A DNA stretch of 64,000 nt from Methanosarcinales archaeon Methan_01 (GTDB taxonomy: Archaea > Halobacteriota > Methanosarcinia > Methanotrichales > Methanotrichaceae), in the NCBI GenBank assembly GCA_001602645.1, contig LUYE01000014.1:1-64000 (forward strand). The letters run 5' to 3'. Made by a program: the position numbers and the translations under genes. The notes under the pieces were generated by a model. The model was not told the origin of the DNA, did not search any database, and worked only from the letters and a program-made list of their open reading frames with translations. Positions 48,641-58,458 of the stretch are shown here, one piece after another. How positions within the stretch are numbered: position 1 is the stretch's first letter; each line of letters begins with the position of its first letter.

Positions 48641-48846
48641 CGTCTCTCATCGACGAACTCTTTGAGCAGGTCCTCGTCGACCTTCCTCCTGTGCCTCCTG
48701 GCAGCCTCCAGGATACCTCCCGGCTTTATCACCACGAAGGCCTCCGTTCCCTCCTTCAGCTTCACATCTCCCAGCGGTCTGAAGACTCCTCCCTCATAGA
48801 CGACCTCAATCTTCTTATCGGCCTTAGCGGTGTAGACTGCGCCCAT
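48637..48846 (-). CDS. AF2212-like (DUF104) antitoxin
   Basis: 'KKIEVVYEGGVFRPLGDVKLKEGTEAFVVI'. Confidence 0.85.
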   Translation of the reverse strand: MGAVYTAKADKKIEVVYEGGVFRPLGDVKLKEGTEAFVVIKPGGILEAARRHRRKVDEDLLKEFVDERR

Positions 48847-49066
48847 CGTTCAGACCCCAGGTTATATGGGAAGTTGAAGGATATATAGCCCTCTCTTATC
48901 CATGTCGGATAGAGGTCGATCTCAATATTTTCTCTTCGTACGGCCCTGGGGTGGCAGTGGATCGACCACGGCGCAGTATCCGGAGCGCTTCCCTCTTATC
49001 CAGGAGGGGCGATTCTTTCCCCGTCGCCAGAATCCTTTTAACATATTAAACCATAATCGACGCAAT

Positions 49067-49396
49067 ATGGCTGCAACAAAATCGAAGGGGCACGTTATGG
49101 GCTCGAAGATACCCGCCACCGAGTTTGAGAAGATCCAGCGATTGGTGGAGGCTGGGGTCTATCTAAATACATCCGATTTTGTGAGAGATGCAATAAGAGA
49201 TAAGCTCGCATCCATCAAGGTGATCAAATATCGGGATGTGGATTACAAGACCGCAAAGAAAGAGGTTTCAGGGTACTTCCAGTCCAGGGGTGAAGCTTAC
49301 CCCTCCGACGCCAGCGAAGACCTGGAGCTGGACTACGACCTCGTCTGGGAGATCACCGAAGAGCTCCGACGGGAGGGGCGGCTGGAGGTCATCTGA
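49067..49396 (+). CDS. Ribbon-helix-helix (CopG-like) protein, possible antitoxin
   Basis: 'VMGSKIPATEFEKIQRLVEAGVYLNTSDFVRDAIRDKLA'. ORF track start 48902; ATG 49067 preferred. Confidence 0.78.
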   Translation: MAATKSKGHVMGSKIPATEFEKIQRLVEAGVYLNTSDFVRDAIRDKLASIKVIKYRDVDYKTAKKEVSGYFQSRGEAYPSDASEDLELDYDLVWEITEELRREGRLEVI

Positions 49397-49569
49397 TGGA
49401 AGGCCGCGAGGTGGGAGACGCCATCAGAGGGGCGAGGATATATGCTGAGGCGAGGAAGATCAGCGATCCGGTCGTCATAGTAAAAACAGGGCGGCACAAG
49501 GCCCAGCGAGTCATCTTATCAGAGAACGCCGTGGCGAGGGTCGAGAAGAAGCTTAGGTGGATTGCGTGA
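49396..49569 (+). CDS. 57-aa basic ORF translationally coupled to the RHH gene
   Basis: Hand translation MEGREVGDAIRGARIYAEARKISDPVVIVKTGRHKAQRVILSENAVARVEKKLRWIA*; ATGA overlap with the upstream stop. Confidence 0.55.
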   Translation: MEGREVGDAIRGARIYAEARKISDPVVIVKTGRHKAQRVILSENAVARVEKKLRWIA

Positions 49570-49590
49570 CCGAAGGCGCAGGGCACCGGC

Positions 49591-50796
49591 TCACCGATCG
49601 CCGCCAGGAAGTAGATCTCGAAGAAACCTCTGACCTGCCTCTTCGAGATCGCCATCCAACGAAAATCCCAGGCTCCGAACCCTAATTTTGCCGATCGTCA
49701 CGTCCAAGTCTAGGGGCTTGGGATAGATCAGCACCGCCTCATCGCAGTCTCTGGTGGCTGCGTAGGTCACCACCTGGCTGATGTCGTCGTTTCCTGGATG
49801 GTCCGGGGCTTTGTATTTGGTGTCGAGGACGAAGAGCGCCTTCTGCGAGTCTCTATCGTAGACCACAAGATCGATGTCGAACCTGACCCTCCCCCCTCGG
49901 CCGATGACGACCTCCTCATGGGGTCTGACCACAAAATCCGGCGGCATCTTCGCTTTCAGCCATTCGGCGACGAAGAGCTCGTAGAGCCGGGCCATATCCA
50001 CCAGGAAGGGGACCATCGTCCGGCCTCCGATCCGGTGAGACGGTCCGCTCTGCTCCAAAAAGAAGCGGCATAGGGCGTGCATGGGCTGATAGTCCTCGTT
50101 CAGGCGGCTGTAAAGCCGGCCAGCGCAATCCCCGGGGTCGCACGGAATCGGGGTTGTCAAGCCCCTAAGTGACTGATATGCCCTCCGGACCTGGGGGAGG
50201 GATCGCTCGGTGCAGACGCCGCTCTGGAGGATTCGCCGGAGGGTCCAGGCGAGGATCTGGTTATCCTCGACGTCGGAGGTGTGCTCTTCGTAGGAGCACT
50301 CTGGCTTCACCACCCATGGTTTCTGGCAGCTCTTCCGGAGGTCGAAGCGGCCGCGGACGTAGGGGATTTTGTCTCTTCGGGGCTGATAAGATCTGAAGAA
50401 GCCCTTCCGCCCCCGGTCGAGGACCCGGAGGGCTAGGAAGTTGGCCAGGGTCTCATAGAACTCTTCGAGAGAGTCGCAGTCCGTTAAGCCATCGAGAAAC
50501 TTGAGGCTCTTCCTATTGAGCCAGTAGGCGTACTCCAGCATCCCGAATAGGTTCTTTATATCCACCTTCGGCAATAGGGCGATCTCCAGCTCAGGGGTCA
50601 GAGGTATCTGACCCGCCCAGCCGGTTGGAGTCAAGCACCACTGATTGCCGTTCTTGAAGGACGGCTCATCTATTGAGATCTGGCTCCCATAGCTCTCCCA
50701 TATCTTCAGACCAAGCTCTTCGGAGATCTCGACTTTGGGAAACCTCCGGGTCTCGTACTCTTTCAGCTCGATCCTCCGAATTTCGTTTGATCTCAT
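49591..50796 (-). CDS. McrC-like component of a type IV restriction system
   Basis: PD-(D/E)XK-like 'RVRFDIDLVVYDRDSQKALFVLDTKYK'; 'LTPELEIALLPKVDIKNLFGMLEYAY'; directly downstream of and overlapping the McrB-like gene. Confidence 0.85.
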   Translation of the reverse strand: MRSNEIRRIELKEYETRRFPKVEISEELGLKIWESYGSQISIDEPSFKNGNQWCLTPTGWAGQIPLTPELEIALLPKVDIKNLFGMLEYAYWLNRKSLKFLDGLTDCDSLEEFYETLANFLALRVLDRGRKGFFRSYQPRRDKIPYVRGRFDLRKSCQKPWVVKPECSYEEHTSDVEDNQILAWTLRRILQSGVCTERSLPQVRRAYQSLRGLTTPIPCDPGDCAGRLYSRLNEDYQPMHALCRFFLEQSGPSHRIGGRTMVPFLVDMARLYELFVAEWLKAKMPPDFVVRPHEEVVIGRGGRVRFDIDLVVYDRDSQKALFVLDTKYKAPDHPGNDDISQVVTYAATRDCDEAVLIYPKPLDLDVTIGKIRVRSLGFSLDGDLEEAGQRFLRDLLPGGDR

Positions 50797-52595
50797 GGAG
50801 CGATCTCTCCGCGCACCTTATCCCACCGGAACTCTTCGGCCTTATCGGTCCTGTCGAAGAAGTACTCGTCGAGGTAGGGCTCGACCTCCATCCTCCAGAT
50901 GTCCTCGATCTCCTCGGCGAGGTCTTTTCGGAGGAAGAAGGATATCCCGACTTCATAGTGGGGGTCATTGACCTGGGCGTTCAGGCGGCGTAAGACCCCA
51001 ATCAGCCCCTCCACGGGAAAGCCCGTATTCCGACTTTGGTGATACTTGCGCAGCACCTCGTGATTGGGCAGGAGCCGCAGGAAGGCGAAGCGCCGCCGGA
51101 GGGCGTGATCCACCAATGCGATGGAACGGTCAGCGGTGTTCATCGTCCCGATGATGAGGACGTTTTTGGGGATCCTGAGCCTTCTGCCTCCGGCTAGGGG
51201 GATCGAACGGCTCCGGTATTCGAGGAGGTACATCAACTCCCCGAAGACCTGGGAGAGGTTGGCGCGGTTGATCTCGTCGATGATCAGAACGCAGGTCCCT
51301 CGCCTAGAATCGGCCCTCTCGCAGAAATCGAGGAACCGCCCCGGGACGAGGGGGTACCTCAGGCCGCCGTCGTCGTCCGACTGGGGCCTTATCCCCTGGA
51401 TGAAGTCCTCGTAGGCGTAGGCGGGATGGAACTGGACGAGGTCGACGAAGCCATCTCCCCCGCCGATGAGGTGTCTTGCGAGATGCTCGGCGACGTAAGT
51501 CTTCCCCGTCCCCGGCGGTCCGTAGAGGACGGCCTGTCCCTTTCGTCTGATGGCTCGGACCCAGCGCTCTAAGGTTTCGAGATCGAAGCCGGTATCTTCG
51601 GCGAGTTGGAGTAAGGAGTATACTTCATTTTCATAAGGCATTTCATCATATATTAATGCGTTAAGAGCTTCTGCCTCTTCCTTCGTTACTATGAAGTTCG
51701 TCCCTTGAGGTCGCCTGATTATCTGCATCAATCCAAGTGTAGGATGATCGATAAGGTCGTCTCGCCTAATCCTTTCAGGCAGTATATGGTCTATGCGAAG
51801 ATCGACCCACTGCTGTGTTCCCTCCTCCTTCTTTTTATCGCTGATGAATTCTTCATCAACTTCCGACATGTAATATGGATCAGATATCACCGTCGCAACT
51901 GCAAGAATGCCGGCATCTTTCCCCGATGTCCAGAGATAAGCTACATCACCGGTTTGGATTCGATTTGCGTATTGATTAACTGTCCAGTTAAAATTATCTA
52001 GATCTTCTTCTTTTATCCCTTCAAGGTTCTTCTCCAGATCAAAATACTTAGGATTAGACTGAAAGATCCAATAGGATCTGTTCAATTCAGGTTCATCAAG
52101 TTTGGAAAGCTGAATTTGAGGACTGAATGTGCTGTTTAAAATTCTCTCAAACTTTTCACGGTCGAGTTCGATCAGAGTTCTGCGCCAACCCCCTTCTTTA
52201 ACCAGCCGTGGCTTAAGATCATCCCATTTCACCGGCAGTCTGTGCCCAAAGTCCTCGTCATTAACGAAATAGTACGGTCCTACGACGGTACCTATGCCCA
52301 ACACCGTATTGGTTCCGCGATTGGCGACAATTCGATCGCCTTTTTTGATATTATGTGCGAATTTCCATAGCTGTTCAAGTCCGGCCTTGCTCCAGCCTTC
52401 ATATTGGGAATCGAGTATGCTTCGTTTGGACTCAAACTCAGATTTGCTAAGCCTTGAGACGTCGCCTATATCATCCCATCCCATAGCGATAAAACCATTA
52501 TCGCGACAATCTCTCCACTGCCAAGCATCTTCGCCTGGAGCTATCTTCCAGTAGCGTATGACACTATTTTCACCGATAATATTCATCTCGCTCAT
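50793..52595 (-). CDS. McrB-like AAA+ GTPase with EVE/PUA-like N-terminal domains
   Basis: 'GQAVLYGPPGTGKTYVAEHLARHL', 'LIIDEINRANLSQVFGELMYLLE', 'IIGTMNTADRSIALVDHALRRRFAF'; N-terminal 'YWIFQSNPKYFDLEKNLEGIKEEDLDNFNWTVNQYANRIQTGDVAYLWTSGKDAGILAVATV'. Confidence 0.87.
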   Translation of the reverse strand: MSEMNIIGENSVIRYWKIAPGEDAWQWRDCRDNGFIAMGWDDIGDVSRLSKSEFESKRSILDSQYEGWSKAGLEQLWKFAHNIKKGDRIVANRGTNTVLGIGTVVGPYYFVNDEDFGHRLPVKWDDLKPRLVKEGGWRRTLIELDREKFERILNSTFSPQIQLSKLDEPELNRSYWIFQSNPKYFDLEKNLEGIKEEDLDNFNWTVNQYANRIQTGDVAYLWTSGKDAGILAVATVISDPYYMSEVDEEFISDKKKEEGTQQWVDLRIDHILPERIRRDDLIDHPTLGLMQIIRRPQGTNFIVTKEEAEALNALIYDEMPYENEVYSLLQLAEDTGFDLETLERWVRAIRRKGQAVLYGPPGTGKTYVAEHLARHLIGGGDGFVDLVQFHPAYAYEDFIQGIRPQSDDDGGLRYPLVPGRFLDFCERADSRRGTCVLIIDEINRANLSQVFGELMYLLEYRSRSIPLAGGRRLRIPKNVLIIGTMNTADRSIALVDHALRRRFAFLRLLPNHEVLRKYHQSRNTGFPVEGLIGVLRRLNAQVNDPHYEVGISFFLRKDLAEEIEDIWRMEVEPYLDEYFFDRTDKAEEFRWDKVRGEIAP

Positions 52596-52904
52596 TCAAA
52601 CAACGCCCGGATCTCTCTGGCTCTGTGGGTAAAAAAAGTTTCTCATCTGGGGAAGGACAAAATGGAGCGAAAGGCGTCGGACGCCATAATACCACGGCAT
52701 CTCCGCCGCCCCTCCCCCCCACTCTGCTAGTTATTTAAATCATAAGAAACCAATAAAGCCCGGGGTCATATAGCAGACTATCACCACCTCTCTTTCGGGG
52801 GGAGATCTGCGGTCGAGGATCAGAGATGAAAAGAGATGGACGCCTCCTCAGGATAGGAGGCGCATCCCACCCGGGGTTCATAGTCAGATCAGGAGAGAGC
52901 TCAT

Positions 52905-55634
52905 ATGGGCATCGATGAAAAGAACCGCTGGCATTCTCTCAGCATTGAAGAGGTCTTCGAGCGGCTGGGGTCGGGGGAGGGGGGCCTCACCACCCCCGAG
53001 GCGACGAGGAGGCTCGATGAGCACGGCCCAAACGAGCTCGAAGAGGGGAAGGGGCAGGGGGGGCTCTCCCTCCTCATCGAGCAGGTCAATAACCCCCTCA
53101 TTGCGGTTTTGGCCCTGGCGGCGATCATATCCCTCCTGGCGAACAAGAGGATCGACGCCATCGTCATCTTCGCCGTCATCTGCATAAACACCTTCCTCGG
53201 CTTTTACAAGGAGTACAAGGCCGAGGAGGCGATCCTCGCCCTCCAGTCCCAGGCCTCCCCCGAGGCGAGGGTGCTCCGGGACTGCCCCGTGGACGGGCCG
53301 TGCCAAGAGACCCGGATCAAGGCGAGGGAGCTAGTCCCCGGCGACGTCATCCTCCTGGAGGCGGGGGCGAAGGTCCCCGCCGACGCCCGGATAATGGAGG
53401 CCGCAAACCTAGAGGCGGACGAGTCGATGCTCACCGGGGAGTCGGTCCCGGCGAGGAAGAAGGCTGACTCCCTCGCCGGAGACCTCTCCATCGGCGACCG
53501 GGAGAACGTCCTCTTCGCCGGGACGATCGTAACCCAGGGGAGGGCGAAGGCCCTCGTCTTCTCGACGGGGATGGCCACCGAGATGGGAAAGATCGCCGGG
53601 ATGATCACCAGGACCGGGAAGACCGCCACCCCCCTCAAGGGCCGGACCCTAGACCTGAGCAAGAAGCTGATGATCCTCGCCCTGGTAGCCAGCAGCGTCA
53701 CCCTGGTGGCGGGGCTTCTCAGGGGCTTTGAGTTCATCGAGCTCGCCCTCTTCACCCTGGCGATGGCGGTCTCGGCGATCCCCGAGGGGCTCCCGGCGGT
53801 GATAACCGTCACCCTGGCCGTGGGCGTCAGCCGGATGGCGGAGAGGAACGCCATCATCCGGAAGCTCGACGCCGTCGAGGCCCTCGGCTCCGTCACCGCC
53901 ATCTGCACCGACAAAACCGGGACCCTCACCACCAACCAGATGACCGTCCAGAAGATCTTCCTGGGGAGGGGCATGGTGGACGTCTCGGGCGCCGGCTTCC
54001 GCCCTGAGGGAGAGTTTCAGATCGAAGGCCGACGGATCGACGCCGCCAGGGATCCGGACCTATCCGCCTTCTTGCGGATCGCGGCCCTCTGCAACGACTC
54101 CGTCCTCAAGGCCTCGGAGGACGGGGAAGGCGAGAGGTGGGAGATCCTGGGAGATCCCACCGAAGGGGCCCTGATCGTCGTCTCGGCGAAGGCCGGCCTG
54201 GACCGGGATCGGCTCGCAGAAGCCCATCCCAGGATCGACGAGATACCCTTCGACTCCAGCAAAAAGTACATGGCCACCATCCACAGGACGCCGGAAGGGC
54301 GGGCGGTCGCCTACCTCAAGGGCGCCCCCGAGGTGATCCTGGGCTTCTCCTCCGAGATCCTCGTCGACGGCCAACTTGAGAGGATGGACGAGAGCTGGAA
54401 GGAGGATCTCCTCAAGGCGAGCGGCGGCATGGCCGCGGGGGCCCTGAGGGTCCTGGCCATGGCCTATCGAGAGCTGGACGAGGCCGGGATCGGGTCCTTC
54501 AAGGAGTCGGTTCCCGAAGGCCTAGTCTTCGCCGGCTTCTCCGGGATGATAGATCCCCCGAGGCCGGAGGCGATAACCTCCATCGCCCTCTGCAAACGGG
54601 CCGGTATCAAGGTGATGATGGCCACCGGCGACCATAAAATCACTGCCGAGGCGATCGCAAAGGAGATCGGGATCGCCTCGGAGGGATCGGTGACCCTCAC
54701 CGGCTCCGACCTAGAAGAGATGGACTCCGCCGCCCTGGAGGAGGTGATAGAGGATGTCGCCGTCTTCGCTCGGGTCTCCCCCGAGCACAAGTTCAGGATC
54801 GTCGAGGCCCTGAGGAGGCGGGGGCACATCGTGGCGATGACCGGCGACGGGGCAAACGACGCCCCCGCCCTCAAGTCGGCGGAGGTGGGGATCGCCATGG
54901 GGATCGCTGGGACGGACGTCACCAAGGAGACAGCGGAGATGATCCTCACCGACGACAACTTCAGGAGCATCGTCAGCGCCGTCGAGGAGGGCCGGGTGAT
55001 CTTCGAGAACATCAGGAAGGTCGTCAAGTACCTCATCAGCACCAACGCCGGCGAGATTCTGACGATCATCACCGCCATCACCATCCTTATGATCAACACC
55101 CTCATCTTCACCCCCGTCCAGATCCTCTGGGTGAACCTGGTCACCGACGGCCTGATGGGGATAAGCCTCGCCATGGAGCCGAAGGAGAGGAATATCATGG
55201 ATCAGCCGCCGAGGAGGCCGAAAGAGAAGATCATCAACCGGGAGATCCTCCAGAACGTAATCTTCGTGGCTATATTCATGGCCGCAGGAACCCTCTTCGT
55301 ATTCACCAGGGAATGGAACGGCGGCGAGATCTTCAGGGCCCAGACGATGGGGTTCACCACCATGGCGATGTTCCAGGTCTTCAACGCCCTCAACTGCAGG
55401 TCGAGGACCAATTCCATCTTCAGGATGGGGTTCTTCTCCAACAGATATCTCCTCGGAGCCGTCGTCCTATCTCTGGCCCTCCAGATCCTGGTGACCGTCG
55501 TCCCCATATTCCAGGTCGCCCTCGGGACGGTAGCCCTCTCCCTTGAAGACTGGGCGATGATCTTCCTGGTCTCCAGCACCGTCCTCTTCGGCGACGAATT
55601 GAGAAAGCTGGTGGCGAGGAGGATCGGCGGTTAG
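52905..55634 (+). CDS. P-type cation-transporting ATPase (Ca2+-type, P2)
   Basis: 'AICTDKTGTLTTNQM', 'MTGDGANDAPALKSAEVGIAMG', N-terminal cation-ATPase domain. Confidence 0.94.
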   Translation: MGIDEKNRWHSLSIEEVFERLGSGEGGLTTPEATRRLDEHGPNELEEGKGQGGLSLLIEQVNNPLIAVLALAAIISLLANKRIDAIVIFAVICINTFLGFYKEYKAEEAILALQSQASPEARVLRDCPVDGPCQETRIKARELVPGDVILLEAGAKVPADARIMEAANLEADESMLTGESVPARKKADSLAGDLSIGDRENVLFAGTIVTQGRAKALVFSTGMATEMGKIAGMITRTGKTATPLKGRTLDLSKKLMILALVASSVTLVAGLLRGFEFIELALFTLAMAVSAIPEGLPAVITVTLAVGVSRMAERNAIIRKLDAVEALGSVTAICTDKTGTLTTNQMTVQKIFLGRGMVDVSGAGFRPEGEFQIEGRRIDAARDPDLSAFLRIAALCNDSVLKASEDGEGERWEILGDPTEGALIVVSAKAGLDRDRLAEAHPRIDEIPFDSSKKYMATIHRTPEGRAVAYLKGAPEVILGFSSEILVDGQLERMDESWKEDLLKASGGMAAGALRVLAMAYRELDEAGIGSFKESVPEGLVFAGFSGMIDPPRPEAITSIALCKRAGIKVMMATGDHKITAEAIAKEIGIASEGSVTLTGSDLEEMDSAALEEVIEDVAVFARVSPEHKFRIVEALRRRGHIVAMTGDGANDAPALKSAEVGIAMGIAGTDVTKETAEMILTDDNFRSIVSAVEEGRVIFENIRKVVKYLISTNAGEILTIITAITILMINTLIFTPVQILWVNLVTDGLMGISLAMEPKERNIMDQPPRRPKEKIINREILQNVIFVAIFMAAGTLFVFTREWNGGEIFRAQTMGFTTMAMFQVFNALNCRSRTNSIFRMGFFSNRYLLGAVVLSLALQILVTVVPIFQVALGTVALSLEDWAMIFLVSSTVLFGDELRKLVARRIGG

Positions 55635-55875
55635 GCGCGTGGCAGAGGGGAGGGGATACCGTTCGGCTCGCCGCCATGGGACGAGGCGGTCGCCGATCTC
55701 TTCCCTCAACCAGGTGGGGAGCAGGAGTTCGCCTCCATCCGATCCATGAATTTGAGGCGGCGGCTCCAGGCTCGAAAAGAGGGTATAATCAAAATTAGTT
55801 TTGTCTGATGAAGACGGCTCGGGGGGCCATCTATTTATCCCCCTCCCGCATAACCCCCAGCGACATGGAGGGAGT

Positions 55876-56856
55876 TTGACGGAAGATGACATCTTCAAGG
55901 ACCTGGGGATAACCCCCTTTCGGAGGCTCGCCAGCAGCGGGAGGCCCGCGCCGCACCTATCCCTCAGGTTCGACTCCCACCTCTTCTCGATAGACACCAG
56001 CCGATCGCCCAAAAGCTGTGTCCAGCCCGACGCATACCTCATCACCCACGCCCACAGCGACCACTACGGCAAGTCGGCGATGATCTCGCCGGAGGCGGTG
56101 GCGTCCCGGGAGACGGCCCGGGCCCTGGAGATCAGACACGAGCGGAGGTACGAGGGGCGGACCTTTCCGGTCGGCGGGTCCATCCTCGTCGACGATCTGG
56201 AGGTCGTGACCTACTCCACCGGCCACACCATCGGCTCCGTCGCCTTCGGCTGGGAGACGGAATCGGGGGTGCGGGTCCTCGTCACCGGGGACGTCAAGAA
56301 CTACGAGCATCTGCCCAAATGCGACCTCCTGGTGACGGAGGCGAACTACGGCGACCCCTGGGACCCAGCCTGCCGGTTCGAGGACGACATCGTCGGCTTC
56401 GGCGATGCGGTGGAGGCCGGAGCCACCTTCGGAGCCTATGCCTTCGGGAAGGCCCAGAGGGCGGTCTCCCTCATCCGGGCCCTCGGCTGCAAAGACCCCA
56501 TCGGGATGGACGGAAAGAGCCTCGCCCTCACCCGGGAGCTCCTCCCCGACTTCGGCCCCTTCTCGCCGGCGGAGGAGAACGGGGCCGAACTGAACGTCGT
56601 CACCCCCTGGGACCTCCCCAATTCGAGGTCGAAGAGGAAGTACGTCCTCACCGGGAGGAGCGACCTCCCCTTCGCCCAGATCAGGATCAGCGACCACCTC
56701 GACTTCAAGGGGCTGATGAGGATGGTGGAGCGGATATCCCCGAAGGCCGCCCTGATATATCACCCCGAGGGGAGGAGGGCGAACATGATGGCCCACCACC
56801 TCCGGGAGCTGGGGATGGCCTCGATATCCGTCAGCGAGATCGAGGACTCTTTTTAG
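55876..56856 (+). CDS. MBL-fold metallo-hydrolase / exonuclease-like protein
   Basis: 'AYLITHAHSDHYGKSAMIS', 'VVTYSTGHTIGSVAFGWETESGVRVLVTGDV'. ORF extends to 55801; TTG 55876 has GGAGG upstream. Confidence 0.82.
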   Translation: MTEDDIFKDLGITPFRRLASSGRPAPHLSLRFDSHLFSIDTSRSPKSCVQPDAYLITHAHSDHYGKSAMISPEAVASRETARALEIRHERRYEGRTFPVGGSILVDDLEVVTYSTGHTIGSVAFGWETESGVRVLVTGDVKNYEHLPKCDLLVTEANYGDPWDPACRFEDDIVGFGDAVEAGATFGAYAFGKAQRAVSLIRALGCKDPIGMDGKSLALTRELLPDFGPFSPAEENGAELNVVTPWDLPNSRSKRKYVLTGRSDLPFAQIRISDHLDFKGLMRMVERISPKAALIYHPEGRRANMMAHHLRELGMASISVSEIEDSF

Positions 56857-56948
56857 ATCATTTGGGGCTCGCGAGAACGGCTCAGATGAGGGCTACAAAA
56901 GAAGATGGCTGTATAGCTTGCTTTTTCGTAGGGGGCACATCGGCCAGG

Positions 56949-58211
56949 TCAGAGGTAGTACGTCAGAAGCGGCACCATCAGGACCCCCATGGCGTGGGTC
57001 TTCCTCACTCCGGCGAAGGGGGCCATCAGGCCGACGACCGTCGAGACGAGATATAGGAAGAGGCCGAAGGTGCCGGTGAAGGCGTAGGTCAGGGCCGTAA
57101 GAAGGGCGAGGACGGCGATGCAGAGCCTCCTGTAGTTGAGCCGTCTCACGAACTCCGCCGCCGCCCTCCCCGCCGCGAGGGTGGCGAGGTATGATAGGAT
57201 CGACACGAAGACGACGACCGTCACCATGAAGAGGAGGAGTCGGCCGTCCAGCTCCACCAGCTCCTCGATGGCGACGGCTGCCCCGGACCGGGGCCGCCCT
57301 ACGACGAGGAGCGCCACCATGGTGAGGAGGGCGTTTGCTGTGTTCACCCCGGATACGGAGATGAGAAACTCCCGGCCTGAACAGTCCGACCCTAACCTGG
57401 TGGCGACGGTCGCCACCGCCGGGGTCACCCCCGGAACCCAGGCCACCACCGACCCTGCAAAACCCCCCAGGAAGGCGGCCTTGGAGATCGTCCTCGCCGG
57501 CATCTCGAAGGCCGTCTCCCGCTGGTCGGGGACCTCCGCCCGGGATCCGAGGCTGATCAGGAGCATCGAGGCTCCGAAGAGACCGCCCAGAAGGGGCATC
57601 AGAACCTCCGGCTGGAATCCCAGGGGCGACCGGGCGAGGTCCTGGTGGCCGAAGGCGAAGGTGCCGAGGAGGCCGCTCGTCAGGAAGAGGAGGAGGGCGA
57701 TGAGCTTGTACTTGAGGGGGGCGAGGGACCCCTGCCCCTCTATCACCTCTCCCCGCTCCGTCAGGATCGTGACGGCGGCTATAGCCAGAAGGACGAGGCC
57801 GACGTGGTCCATGAAGGGGTCGTAGAACCTGCCGAAGAGGAGGGATAGGGGAACGATCAGGGCTAGGGCCACCAGGATCGAGGAGGCGCTCCCTAGGGCC
57901 GAGAGGCGGACCGCCTCGATCCCCCTCCCCTCGAGCATCATCTCGTGGCCGGGAAGAACGGCCAGGGCGGTATCGGCGTCCGGAGCTCCTATGAAGATCG
58001 ATGGGATTATGTCGAGGAAGGTATGGGAGACGGAGGCGGCCAGAATCGCCGTCGCGAGGTCTAGGGGGTCCAGCCCCACGCGGAGGAGGGCGGGGGAGAT
58101 GGCCAGGAGGAGAGCTGCAAAGTTATTCGAATGAAGGCCGGGGGTAAGGCCGCTGAAGATACCAAGGATGAAGCCCACAAACAACGATATGAGGAGGAGA
58201 ATATCCATCAT
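56949..58211 (-). CDS. TctA-like (tripartite tricarboxylate transporter) permease family protein
   Basis: Multi-TM protein; 'GIFSGLTPGLHSNNFAALLLAISP...IPSIFIGAPDADTALAVLPGHEM'. Confidence 0.78.
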   Translation of the reverse strand: MMDILLLISLFVGFILGIFSGLTPGLHSNNFAALLLAISPALLRVGLDPLDLATAILAASVSHTFLDIIPSIFIGAPDADTALAVLPGHEMMLEGRGIEAVRLSALGSASSILVALALIVPLSLLFGRFYDPFMDHVGLVLLAIAAVTILTERGEVIEGQGSLAPLKYKLIALLLFLTSGLLGTFAFGHQDLARSPLGFQPEVLMPLLGGLFGASMLLISLGSRAEVPDQRETAFEMPARTISKAAFLGGFAGSVVAWVPGVTPAVATVATRLGSDCSGREFLISVSGVNTANALLTMVALLVVGRPRSGAAVAIEELVELDGRLLLFMVTVVVFVSILSYLATLAAGRAAAEFVRRLNYRRLCIAVLALLTALTYAFTGTFGLFLYLVSTVVGLMAPFAGVRKTHAMGVLMVPLLTYYL

Positions 58212-58309
58212 TTTCTGGAAGAGTATCGGTAATATGTATATAAAAAATTTTCTCTTCTCTCTCAGGGCTATCGGGAGGCTCCACTCCTCGACGGAGGGGG
58301 ATGTGAAAA

Positions 58310-58458
58310 CCCTTAAATACTCTTAATCAGGTGGTGGTAGCGATCCGCAGAGGGTGCGGAAGGCCGTCCCTCTCTGGCGCATGGACCTTATGGTCTGAAC
58401 GCGGGCAACTTGCGCGCGTGAGTCGGCCCCCGTCGAGGGGGCTATGCGGAGGATTAAT
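58310..58458 (+). promoter_or_regulatory. Promoter and structured 5' leader of the rpl18e operon
   Basis: TATA-like 'CTTAAATAC' at about 58312-58320; hairpins CCGCA(58345)-GAGGG-TGCGG, GACC(58384)-TTAT-GGTC, GCCCCC(58426)-GTCGA-GGGGGC; SD GGAGG 58448-58452. Confidence 0.55.

Noticed and set aside
58338-58442. Region before rpl18e considered as tRNA-Leu
   Set aside because: No acceptor pairing, no GTTCRANNC T-loop and no plausible anticodon arm; treated as structured leader instead.
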